Source: Lineus longissimus (lineage: Eukaryota > Nemertea > Pilidiophora > Heteronemertea > Lineidae). From it: a stretch of DNA of 64,000 bases. The position numbers were made by a program, and so were the translations under genes. Position 1 is the first letter of the stretch, and the number at the start of each line of letters is the position of its first letter. The notes below the pieces were generated by a model that was not told the DNA's origin, did no database searches, and saw only the letters and a program-made list of their open reading frames with translations. Shown here piece after piece: positions 53,621-64,000 of the stretch. The stretch spans positions 17,622,437 to 17,686,436 of the forward strand of contig NC_088313.1 of assembly GCF_910592395.1 (NCBI RefSeq). Reading direction: 5' to 3'.

Positions 53621-54051
53621 GTAGGAGGTTTTTCCGACTTCTTAATGGGCTCTCTAACCTTTTCCTGATTTATCCGACAATAGTCCGACATTTCCCTGAA
53701 AGGTCGGATTTCTAGAAAACCTTTGAAAATACTAGGGCTTCCCAAAATGGGGCATTAAAGATCAAAGGCCTTTGTTGAATGGGGTTAATGAGCTGACCTA
53801 ATTGAGTGAGCTAATTAAAGTTCACACTTAGGGTCACTCTGAGTGTTTGGCTCACACATCATTAACCCCATTCCCCATAAGCCTTTGATCTTTATTGCTC
53901 AATTTTGGGAAGCCCAGATAATTTCACAGGTTTTTTTTGAATCCGACCTTTCAGCGAAAAGTCGGACGTTGTCGGACTTTTGTCGGATAAATCAGGAAAA
54001 ATTTAGAGAAACTGTAAGAGAAACCGTTAAGAAGTCGGAAAAAACTCCTAC
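53621..54051. mobile_element. Foldback element family A, copy 2 (most complete)
   Basis: A 431-bp element whose left end GTAGGAGGTTTTTCCGACTT is inverted at its right end (AAGTCGGAAAAAACTCCTAC). The arms extend about 165-190 bp with moderate divergence, so it folds back over most of its length around a centre near 53790-53855. TA flanks both ends (53619-53620 and 54052-54053), the target duplication typical of Tc1/mariner-type transposition. It has no transposase. Recurring GTCGGA/TCCGAC hexamers inside the arms may be protein-binding repeats. Open frames here (53560-53745 minus, 53843-54076 plus) are by-products. Two partial relatives lie at 1125-1394 and 61111-61165. Confidence 0.9.
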
Positions 54052-54053
54052 TA

Positions 54054-54660
54054 GTGCACGAAGATGTGTAGTTTGAGATCTACAAATTGTGGTTTTGTAT
54101 CTTTTACTTCAGTTACAATATAATGTAAAGAAGAAATCGCTTTGAGATGGTGTTACAAAAGCAGCCAAGATGAACCTTATTGCCCACGAAAAACTTGCGG
54201 GAAAATATTTGCAAATAAGCAATCGATGATCAAGGCACCTGTGTTTGTCAACAAATATAACTTATTTACTTCAGCATATGAATTTTTTTTTCTACTAGCC
54301 AACGGTATAGATTACTAATTCATCATGACTTTGCCATGTCCAAACAGAACTAGTTTTACGTTGTCGAACCTGTTCTTTTTTTGTAAACAACCAAGTTCTG
54401 ATATTTTGTGATTTGGAAATTTTTTGTTCTGAATAGTCAGTAAATGCGTAAACAGAGGCTCAAGTTGCGCTAGATTGAGATTGAGCTTGCGGATATTGGA
54501 CCTACTAGTCTCACCACCTCATCGAGTCCTCAACAAGCATCCCGTTATGAGATTGGCCCAGTGTCAACACTCATGTACTCACAACAGTGTGCCAGGAAAA
54601 GAATGGTGTAATTTTAAGGAAATGAGCGTAGAACGGTTTCATAAATCTTGTCACCTGTCA
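54054..54660. other. Unannotated spacer
   Basis: AT-rich sequence between the family A element and the diverged array. One 69-codon open frame (54475-54684) is expected by chance. Nothing else seen. Confidence 0.5.
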
Positions 54661-55730
54661 CTTATACCTACTTGTGATCTTTGAGAATACGCAATTACTG
54701 TGATAGATTATAAGTGTGCCTTTGTAGCCGGCCGCTGACGATGCTCTTACCATTGCCATTGTTTGCTCACTTTGAAGAAACAACACTGGTCATAGAAAAT
54801 TTATGCCAATACCACGAGCCTGCCTTTGCAGAAAGCCGTTGATAACGTTGATACTAAAAACGTTACCATTGTTCGCCAACTCACAAAAAAATATATCTGC
54901 TGATCTGGGTTGGAAAATTGATTGGAGACATTGCAGTAAGCCGATGACAGTCATCCATTGCAGTGTTTGCTCACTTTGAAAAATATCACCATTGGTCACA
55001 GCAGTGATTACTAGTATGCAATTACTTGGCGCGAATTCTCCTATTCAGGACAACTCTCACTTTCAAATTAATTAGTGGCGAGTGGATAACATGTAAAATA
55101 TAACCCAGTCATGCCGCTGCGTTTTTTCTTCTTCTTGTCGGAGCTAAATATCGGTTGATTTGGATTAGGAAACTGATGTTAGTATGACTTTGCAGTAGCG
55201 AATGACGGTCATCTCCTCATGATTGGCCGTATTCGGTCAATTAAAGAATATATCTCTGGTCACCACGGATGCAATTACTGAGTGCGTGTTCGTCTATCCG
55301 GACACGTCTGTCTTTAGATAAGTTAATCTCTCTTGACAACAAGTGCAGTACACTCAAACAATATTCTAGCCAATTCGCGGCATTTTTTTTAAGTGAGCAG
55401 CCGGGCCGATTTGTTGATTTGCGTTAGACTTTTCAGTCGAAGACGGTCATCTCACCAATGGAGAGTAGGCAATTACTGAGTAAATATTGGTCTTCTGATC
55501 AAGTTATTCTCGCTTGACGACAAGTGCATTACATATAAACTAGAATTCAAACGTGTGTGAGTATGACTGTGTTTTCATCGCTATTGCCGTTGTTAGCTTA
55601 AGTTAAAAAGGGTATTCGGTCACCCAGGAGGACAGGTCATTACCGAGCACGGACATGTCTTCATATCAAATCAATCTCACTTGATGACAAGTGGATTACA
55701 TCTATAAAACTAGTTATCCGCCATAACTAG
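54661..55730 (+). repeat. Strongly diverged tandem array, about 4-5 units
   Basis: Several anchor motifs recur in the same order. GCAATTACTGAGT-like sequence lies at about 54691, 55018, 55271, 55469 and 55637. A GATTTGG..GACGGTCATCTC-like block precedes it at about 54900-54956, 55157-55215 and 55410-55452. CTCTTGACAACAAGTGCAGT-like sequence follows at about 55331, 55511 and 55678. Unit lengths vary from about 170 to 330 bp, so insertions and deletions have accumulated. This is an old tandem array whose units have decayed; no unit has a conserved open frame. A possible relative lies at 20836-20984. Confidence 0.75.
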
Positions 55731-56301
55731 AGTCTTTACCAAAGGTTGATAGTGGACGCCCGGATCTATGTCAAAGACACTCCTCCGAATATGTTTCGAA
55801 ACCTGGTCGAACCAATGGGGGAAATAGGCAGAATAAACACACTCATGTCAGTAATCATTTTTGGCTAATGGGAAATATGTCATCGGTTCCTAAAAATATA
55901 TCAAAATACTATTTTTTTTTTAGACACTCTACCATCATACATCTATGTATAAAAATCTCAAAAACCTTTTAGATACCTAGTACGCTAATGGTGAAACCAT
56001 ATCCATTATCATCCGAAGTATAATGATGAGGTTTCTTTAAAAGTTTCTCCATCCTTTTTTCTGTCCTTTTTCTCCTTTGTTTCAGGCAGTGCCTTCGACC
56101 AAGAATAGATTAAATGCGGAATAGCAGACTGAATCTGTTGAACTGTTAAGCCATCAATATTTGAGGAGGGAAAATCGTTTGGCCTGTTTGTCTTTGAAAC
56201 TTCTCAGACTAAATTTCCGTCCAAATTATCTTAGATATCATGCAAGCTCATACCGTAATTTGCATAGCTAATTGAAACTTTGGACGTTTGGTAAAGTCTT
56301 T
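55731..56301. other. Unannotated spacer
   Basis: No open frame above chance length and no repeat apart from short A/T runs. It separates the diverged array from the family B element. Confidence 0.5.
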
Positions 56302-56542
56302 TTACGGTGGCTGGGAAAGGATATCACATGATTTTTTTTTCAACATGAACATTTTTTTTCAGGAAATATCTCGATTGATGGACTTATTATCTCGATCACT
56401 CGAGATAAATGACTCGATCAACCGAGATAATATCACGATCGCTCGGGATAATAAGTCCATCGATCGAGAGTGGTATATTTCCTGAAAAAAAATACTTCAT
56501 GTTGAAAAAATATCATCTGATGTCCTTTCCAAGCCACCGTAA
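56302..56542. mobile_element. Foldback element family B, complete
   Basis: The 241-bp element starts TTACGGTGGCTGGGAAAGGA and ends with the inverted version, TCCTTTCCAAGCCACCGTAA. The arms pair over about 120 bp each, at roughly 85% identity by eye, through a poly-T/CAACATGAA block, TTTCAGGAAATAT, and a GGACTTATTATC block. The centre is made of short alternating CTCGATC and CGAGATAA motifs that are themselves palindromic. The immediate flanks are TTT on each side, a possible but low-complexity 3-bp target duplication. There is no transposase, so it is non-autonomous. The plus-strand frame at 56288-56485 is a by-product of the inverted repeat. Confidence 0.9.
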
Positions 56543-56589
56543 TTTAGAGAGTAAAGTTAAGCCGACTGGTTAGGGCGGCCAGCCCGTGC

Positions 56590-56628
56590 TTGAGGCAGGG
56601 GCAGGGGCAGATCCATAGGGGGGGGGGG
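56590..56628 (+). repeat. GGGGCA repeats and G11 tract
   Basis: AGGCAGGGGCAGGGGCAGATCC is followed closely by 11 G (56618-56628), about 50 bp from the right end of element B. The pattern of a GGGGCAGATCC motif next to a G-run resembles the edge of an interspersed repeat, but I cannot place it. Confidence 0.6.
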
Positions 56629-59600
56629 TGCAGGAGGTGCGTACCCTCCCCTTCCCACGTAAAGTTCCCTTTTTGCAAAAGTTGCTTGTAAAAAAAACCG
56701 GTATGTTTTGCCGGCAAGTTGCTGGAAAGAGTTTTGAATTATATATTAATTAAAGTAGTACTTCAATCAGCGAATACCCCCTCCCATGACGCCCAATACA
56801 ATAAATAACGCAATTTGCACTAAGTACTGTATAAATAAAAGTCAACTTGATGTTTTGAATAACTTGTTTTGGACAAATTGATTTCCTCTCTGTTTTTATA
56901 ATGAAGCTTAGTTTCCGCGAATTTATTTTGGAATTAGGTGATTATTTCTGTTTTATTGTCCTACTTTCCGTAAATTGGCTCTTGAATTCGATTTCTGCTC
57001 GAGCTTTATTTAAAATTTATGAAGATGATCATATGGTTGATGTATCAAGTAGACAATACCATAAGAATATTATCATTCGTGATACATTTTCACAAAATCA
57101 GCCTTTTGACAGACAGTCTTAAGTATTACCATGTACAGGACGTTCTAGTCACTCACTAGATAATCCATACTTGTCAAAATATATATAAAAGAGCAGATAT
57201 AATAAAATACTCAACAAATCAATATCTATGTGACCCTTGTCCATCAAGCTATTACGCCTACGATGTGGCCAGTACAACACATCACCTATATTTATACTAC
57301 AAACTCTTAAATGTCGTTGAAGGAATTTTGAGCACGCAAACCAATGGTAAGACGGCCTTTAATGCAGCACGTTAGCCACAGAGATCAAAGAGCAACCAGC
57401 TTCAGAACTGTTCACTTTGCATGATTTTCTTGGCAATTCATGCATGAGATTAAGATGCTGGCAAGGGTTGACATTTTCACAACACTGTGAGGTATTTCGT
57501 TCAGTGGCATTCAAACTGTACATTAAGGGACAGCATGTCTCCTAGCAAAGTTACCAGTGAGTAGGCTACATGAGTTGATATTGTCAAGGATATTTAGTTA
57601 CCACTGTCATCAGATCGGTATGACGCTATCGACTCGATGCATTTTCCAACGGGCTCATAGATACTAGTATGCACAAGTCATAGTGTGCACAAGTCTAGAT
57701 CTTCGCGGAACCAATTTCACAATACATATATTGATCGAAAGAATATTTCATAAGTGTATGTTACAGGTTGGCCTACATTTGGAGGATTTTCTTTCCTACG
57801 TGTCAGTTGTTCTGGTTGCCGATCCTAAAACCTCATAGAGCCTAAATGTTTTCCTTATTTTTGCCTTATCTGGGTATGTGAACTTTTATTAGTGGCAATA
57901 ATCAAAATCTATAACAAATCCCAATTTAATGCGCCGATCAATATCGCTGAAATACGATACTATCGCGGCAAATGTCATCATATTGATGTTAAAGCTTCGC
58001 CCTCCTCCACATCAAAAGTACATTGAGAAATATGTCGCGGCGTTGGCGTACGATAACAGACAAGCCTTGTCGTCCTCAATGCTTTGATGTATCTCTATCC
58101 TTCCAATGGATGGCCATGTCTAAGAATGCAGTCATCTCTAGCGTTCAGTGTCATAAAACCCAGTCTACAGAGAAGAAACGAACGTGTGCTGATAAAAAAA
58201 CGTGTTGTCTTTGAATGAAGTTTTTCAAAGATATTTTTAATGAACAGCGAAAATCAATACGGTTTTGCTATAAGTGTTTCTTGGCGCGACATTACACTAA
58301 CTATATCATCGACTGCACCAAGTAAGCTGCAAAACGTGTCCAACATTGATGAATGTTATACTGGCAGCATCGGTCCTGCTCTCCATCGATTAAGGAGCAG
58401 TCAGAACAAGGACAGTCTGTTCAGGCTCACAGGTCCAAGCATCTTTCAGACTTGTGCAGTTTGCTCAGTGCATATGCATCATGGCAGCTTGAAGCAGTTG
58501 GTGTTTATTGAGGTCTCGGGCAAAACAAACGTCATCGATTTTTAAAATCAACATTGCAGTGAGAACACACGGTGGACACTTGAAAACATCTGCTGCCTGT
58601 TCCTAAAGTCTTGAAGATATGAAAAGCGGTTGATATAGAAGCAGTTATTTACTATTAGTGCCTGGAGTGCTGAACGACACTACTAAAAACATGCTGAACA
58701 AGGGCAACGATGACTTGTAGCCAACATCCAATCCAAGACCTTTGTAAGGCTTGGTAGATAGATATTTTTCCTCGTTATTTTCGACTTTAAGATACAGTAT
58801 CGCAGGACTAATCTTTACACAGTGCCATAAAGATAATCTAAACAAATCTTAAAATTTCCACGATGCGCGGCGCTACCAAAAGTAGAGAATAAAAATTGCC
58901 CACGGCGTTCTTATATATATATTTATATATGCTAATAAAAGAAAATCATTGTTTGAAATCTACTAAAGATTCTCCGTTGCCGTTCATGAGATGCAACAAA
59001 AAACATGTAAACACAAGTCTCGGAGGATGCAACGAGATTCACTACACTTACCAAAGGCATTGATAACTGTGATTATAAAGAAGGTGGAACACCAATAACA
59101 CCTAACTATCTGAACGTTTCAAATGGATTACAGACTCCCACACGCCACAGGTATTAAAAACACACAGCAAACACAGCTTATGATATGTGAAGCGTTGCAT
59201 GGCTGGATCGATCAGGCGTGACACAAACTGGTTGATGAGAGATGGTGCCTGCTTATCAATGTCACAACTATTGTACATAACATTTGTTTTATGTAGGCGA
59301 TACTGCGTTCAATTTTAAATGCTTTTTTAGTTTTTCAGTTACTTCACTCATTAACGTTATCATGACCTCCAGAGCCAAATATACAGGTGTTCTTCCTACA
59401 TTTTCCATAGATATCGCCAACACCGCACATGTTCTTCTTCAAATGAAGTCTCCGAAATTAGTTTCGCCTAAAAGGTCAGTAAGTACTTTTTGTGTTTGAC
59501 TAATTCTAAACATAAACTGTGTAATCACCGTTGATTATATTGATATCATATAAAAGAAAGATGGGGTACATGGGTTTGCTTTAACTTTTAGAACATTTTT

Positions 59601-61110
59601 TGCTTTGATAGTTATGATTCATGATTCTATATAAATATGACATGCTTGGTTGGACTATGCATCAATGTCTATCATCAACTTTGCAATTATCAACGTTGCA
59701 ATTATGTTGGCCGTTATAACTACACATCACATATTTTATGAATTATTCAGAAGGGTATTTTATCTATTGACTGCAGGTGTGCCACTAATCAACAATAAGC
59801 ACGGGTTTGCTTACGGGAAATATCCAAAATTAAAATTTATGCCTGGCCAATCGTAGTTTACAGCGGAAAACATCAATTGCTATTACTACACCATGCCCTG
59901 ATTGCGATTCAGCTAAGTATAATAGATCACGATATCTTATTATTAAACACACGAGCAACTTCATCAAGTCATGCGTGCGCATTTCAAATGGCCAATGTTA
60001 TGGATGAGATACCTCTTCATCGGAATACGATCAAATCAATCAAAATCGCTCTTGAAATGAACGAGATGGCCAGGTAGATTTGACTTCTTCACATAAGAAG
60101 TAAGTTATCTAGTCTAGGGGCCGATTGCTTTATGATCAGACCAACGAGTCTATGTCATGACTGCCATGACTCCATATAAAAAATTAGGCTTTGATTGCAA
60201 TTAATAGCTTTCGCAAATATCCTTTGTGAGGATGCGTGAAATATGGCGACTTTCGGTAGGAGGTTGAATACTACAGCACCCCTGCAGCCTCGACCCAAGT
60301 CGTTGCGCCTCCGCCACTTCCTGACGCAAGGTTGGATGATAGCTACGTTTACAATGCATTGGCCGGAGCGATCGACCACCCAGATATCACGAGATCATAG
60401 AGGGAGCCGCGTGGTTTTACCAGGCTGGCGCCCATGTATTCAACAGTGATATCAATCACAAAGTGTTATTTGGGGAGCATGCGTGAATGAACTCGACCAT
60501 CGGCAGATGGTTTCTGTTCCCAGTGTTGCACCGTTCTAGTGCAACGTTTGCATACATTTCATGGTCACTTAATTATTATCAAATTGATTATACGTTAAGC
60601 TAATATTGCTGTTGCCGGACATAAAGGTAGAATACGTTCAGTCTTTAGAATAGACAGAATCCCTGTCATTGAAACCAGACCGATCAAACTACCACTTAAA
60701 AGCCAGAAAAACATTAATATCATAATGTATTCAATGTTTTCAATAGTTCATTGTTTCCAATTAGCCCACATTAATATCGCCTCTGTCCCCTTTCCTGCTA
60801 ATCCATAAACCCAATGGGTTCACTAGAATAGCTAAAGCCATAGAAACATCCGGCTCTACATAAAAAACATTTAACGTCACCGCATGACGGCTGTGCATTC
60901 ATAAAGAACAGCTTCCATCCGCCATTCCGCAATAGTGGGACAGCACAGATGCTGAATTGTGGATTATTTATAGTGGTTAACCAATGTATGTCGTTATCAG
61001 CGGCAAATCGCTCCTCAATACGTCACGCAGATTTCCATATAGCTGGCCCGGTAGTTTTGGTGACCGGTTATGATAAAAAATATGTCATATTGGCTGGCCC
61101 CATCAACAAT
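56629..61110. other. Unannotated stretch
   Basis: No recognisable gene. The longest ATG frame is 101 codons (58240-58545, plus strand) with no identifiable domain. A TA-rich microsatellite lies at 58911-58930. The remainder shows no structure. Confidence 0.5.
58911..58930 (+). repeat. TA-rich microsatellite
   Basis: TTATATATATATTTATATAT, an interrupted TA repeat. Confidence 0.85.
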
Positions 61111-61165
61111 GATAAATCTGGAAAAAGTTAGAGAAACCGTTAATAAGTCGGAAAAAGCCCCCTAC
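61111..61165 (+). mobile_element. Foldback element family A, copy 3 (right-end fragment)
   Basis: GATAAATCTGGAAAAAG..GAGAAACCGTTAATAAGTCGGAAAAAG..CCTAC matches the right terminus of the element at 53621-54051 over about 55 bp. It ends in CCTAC followed by TA, as does the complete copy. It lacks the second GAGAAACNGTNA block present in copy 2, so copy 2 has an internal duplication there. Everything to the left is missing, so this is a remnant. Confidence 0.75.
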
Positions 61166-62946
61166 TATAGTGATAGTACCTACTATGGTATCTGCATACC
61201 AGTCGTCGTATTCGACTTTTAACCAATGTCACTAGGTTCTGACTATGTCCGTAATTTCTGGTGATGCGAGGTTTATTGACAATCACAGACCGACAAAAGG
61301 ACTCTTTCATCAAAATCAAGAAAATGAGAAACATTTTGATCGAAATATTATTCCAGGGTTACGATCATCTTCATAGGAATTGAGCAAATGCACGCATATG
61401 AACATGTTATTCCCAGTACCTCTTGAACCATGTGCAAATACGCGCTGAAGTAGCAATATGTACTATGTTACACCAATATTATCATTAGGCTGGCTAATGA
61501 AATCATTTCGTTGGCTACTTGTTGACAATTCGTGTCGCACATGACCACACTTGACCACATTGCAGAGGCAACACGTATTGGACAAATAATGTTGTTAAAA
61601 GGAAACAAATTTATGATATGGGCCGACTTATTGATGAAAAAGACTGATTTTACGAGGAGATCTGTTTCCTGCATCGCTGCTGCTTAAAAAAGTAATTTAG
61701 GCTCAAGTGTGTACTTGGTAACTGTAATTACCGCCGAGCACAGTTTGAGGTGGGCGAATGTATCATCAATAGACACCAACCGCACCGCCGCAAATGCCGA
61801 TTCACGAGACCAAAGTGATTTCGACCGGACGTGCACAAATATGATCTGGTCCGGTCTGGTCTGGTTTGGTTAGCATGTTGGTACCAAGTCAACGACCCTA
61901 TCATGCGGTCGAATGAAAAAATGATCGCAATTAACCGAGGGCTGTCCGATAATCCGAGAAAAAAAAGAGTAAGCTTACCAAGTGAAGAACAATTAGGCAG
62001 TTAGTGGGAAGTCTAATCAAAAATGCCTGATCATAAATATATCGTTTCTTTGCTCTCCCAGACATGCCTTTCACAATTGGATCCTCCAATTGACTCTTGG
62101 CACCCCATTTATAAGAGTTAATGGGTCCGATGGGGTAGCAGATGTGGCTAGTTACGATTGGCTTAGAGGAGACGAAAAATAGACGTTTTGCTTATGGTGG
62201 TTGTCCTTCTGCAGAGTCTCAGTGGTATTCTCGGGTCTTTGAGCTACATGTAAATAAAAATGGATAATACTAAAGACGAGACGCTGCTGTCTCGGCTACT
62301 GTTTTCTCTTCAAGAGAATCTCACGGGGACTGTCGGTTCTCGGAGCTGACAGTAGTGTGGATGAGTCTCTTGAGTCGTTTTGGCAGACAGATACCATAAA
62401 AAACAAGACATAAATGAATATGGTAAGAGCACTTAACGTTCGGGTAAGTCAAACGTTAGAGAAACCATGAAGCCAACGGCTCTGGACAACCTCCGCGGGT
62501 GACGAGACTTCTGTTTACAATAGGAATTTCGGTGGTGCAGTATAATCTGCCTCTTCTCCGGTTACCTGAGAGCAGAGGTTTTGAGGAGTTCCTTTGCACG
62601 AGATTGTTCCAGTTGCAGCAATGACAACCACATTCAACAAATTCTTGCTTTCTTTGAAGCCGACCGGATGACCTAAGGGAATTCTCCTTTTCATCAGCCA
62701 ATTCTGAAAAACCGCACCGTTATTGCATAACTGTGCACTCATGATTAGAAACAATGTCCGAATGTCTACATAAGCTCTTTTGGCAATTCCCATTTGACAT
62801 TTGAAGCTTCGAGATCTCCGCGAACGCTTTAAAGCTGACATCCTGCGGTGAGACTTGATTGTCAATCCGTCGCCCTGTCTTGAAGGAAACATTCGATTCG
62901 CCTTGTAATTCCTCTGGCTTTTAGACAGTATCACATATCCGACAAT
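61166..62946. other. Unannotated stretch
   Basis: Open frames on the minus strand at 62456-62701 and 62515-62934 overlap in different phases and lack recognisable domains. A CTGGT pentamer repeat lies at 61846-61870. Nothing else seen. Confidence 0.45.
61846..61870 (+). repeat. CTGGT pentamer repeat, five units
   Basis: CTGGT CCGGT CTGGT CTGGT TTGGT: five tandem pentamers with two substitutions. Simple slippage repeat. Confidence 0.85.
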
Positions 62947-63018
62947 CTACTGCTGCAACAGCTGATCATATTGTCTACTGCAGCTGATCACATTATCTAC
63001 TCCAGCTGATCACATTAG
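62947..63018 (+). repeat. 22-bp tandem repeat, three units
   Basis: Units start CTACTGC/CTACTCC and contain CAGCTGATCA(C/T)ATT. The starts are at 62947, 62975 and 62997, so periods are 28 and 22; the first unit has a 6-bp insertion. Each unit has the palindromic core CAGCTG, an E-box, followed by TGATCA. Confidence 0.85.
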
Positions 63019-64000
63019 CAACTTGTGTCAAAGAGAACTACTTCCCTTGAAAATATTTCAGGAAAAAAAATGATTCAACTTAACGTAATTAGTAGGTGAG
63101 TGAGAAGAGAGAAATTTGCACTTTGACTATTTAATTGGACCAATATGACAATATATAGTGTAAATCGTGTTTATGAAATCAATGCCTCTATTGCCATGTA
63201 GTAGTTAATTTGATTTGTCATGTAAGAACGACATACGGTGTGAATCCTTTTGCAAACATTTGAAACCAAATGAGATTAATTGACACGACTGGCAGACTTT
63301 GATATGCGATTAGATGTGTTAGTGGATATTTCCTGTATGTCTGGAATCAAAGGCGAATTTTTACATTTCTGATGGAATGCATCAGGCCTTCCTGCTTGCT
63401 CTAGCGATTAATGTTCTTGTACCATGTCGGTGCCACAGTTTCATAAACTATTCTTCCTGAAGTCGGTTACAGAAGAACTCGTTAACCATCAGCAACGCCA
63501 AACAAAGCAAAAGATAAACAGGGAATAGTTTCCTAAGTTTACAATAGCGTGCCTTTTAACTGTATATCAACCTGCTAACAAGACAGGAACAAGCTTCCTC
63601 TCCAATATGCACAAGAAAAAGCTGCTTACCGTTAACATATTGTCAACCTGAGTTCACCTAGTTTTATTGCTTAGCATGGGGTGAATTTAATGAACCAACA
63701 CCTTCTTGCACGCTTTTCTGCACAGATAATAATTGCCAATGATTTCTTCGAACATAATGCTGAAGTAGTCTTTTTTACCCGTTATAGTTTCCGGCGTTTT
63801 CATTATGATTTCCACCAGAAGAAGACACACTACTTCGTGTCACGAAATCGGCTTTTTTGTTTTGGAGGCTGAAATGCTTTCCTGCTTGTTATTACTCATG
63901 AACATTTAGCAATATTAATATGACATGAACCACATCTTCGTCATCTATTTTTCTCAATGCTTTTTCTAAAGGATATCAAAAAATTCTTACTTGCTTTGAA
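63019..64000. other. Unannotated end of window
   Basis: AT-rich sequence without an open frame above chance length (one of about 63 codons at 63681-63872) and without a repeat that I can see. Confidence 0.5.

Noticed and set aside
62456-62934. Two overlapping minus-strand frames
   Set aside because: They overlap in different phases, the longer begins at GTG, and neither resembles a known family.
1-64000. Prokaryotic or viral genome segment
   Set aside because: There is no gene-dense coding, no ribosome binding site pattern and no recognisable phage, plasmid or viral protein, while foldback elements and low-complexity tracts fit a eukaryotic nuclear genome.
1-64000. Autonomous retrotransposon or transposase gene
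   Set aside because: No reverse transcriptase, integrase, endonuclease or DDE transposase motifs were recognisable in any of the open frames.

Overview
This window looks like AT-rich nuclear DNA of a multicellular eukaryote, most likely an animal. The signs are the lack of any dense run of genes or ribosome binding sites, the short scattered open frames, several foldback (terminal-inverted-repeat) transposable elements, poly-T/C/G tracts and tandem duplications. The general character suggests a marine invertebrate, but I cannot name a phylum with confidence. I recognise no protein-coding gene, tRNA, rRNA or CRISPR array. The window is best described as intergenic or intronic sequence shaped by small mobile elements and local duplication.

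Layout. 1-7.4 kb: featureless except for a truncated foldback element (family A, copy 1) at 1.1-1.4 kb. 7.4-8.2 kb: the longest open frame (272 codons, minus strand), unrecognised. 8.2-14.5 kb: no identifiable gene, with a C16 tract and a stretch of modest open frames at 9.5-10.75 kb. 14.52-14.75 kb: an almost perfect 99-bp-arm hairpin flanked by ACAT direct repeats. 19.4-19.6 kb: an exact 98-bp tandem duplication. 20.8-21.0 kb: a diverged pair of about 72-bp repeats. 32.46-32.82 kb: an element with inverted ends (family C) filled with about 130-bp tandem repeats. 35.5 kb: a short-repeat cluster. 37.58-37.76 kb: a 95-bp duplication carrying a T22 tract. 43.7 and 45.2 kb: two clusters of promoter-type motifs (ETS plus CCAAT), the second upstream of a possible first coding exon. 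53.62-54.05 kb: the most complete family A element, with TA target duplications. 54.66-55.73 kb: an old, strongly diverged tandem array. 56.30-56.54 kb: a complete foldback element (family B). 61.1 kb: a third, terminal fragment of family A. 62.95-63.02 kb: a short tandem repeat.

No genes can be shown to work together. The strongest content is structural: at least four foldback families, three local duplications or arrays, and two candidate promoters. Function beyond that is inference and is marked as such.
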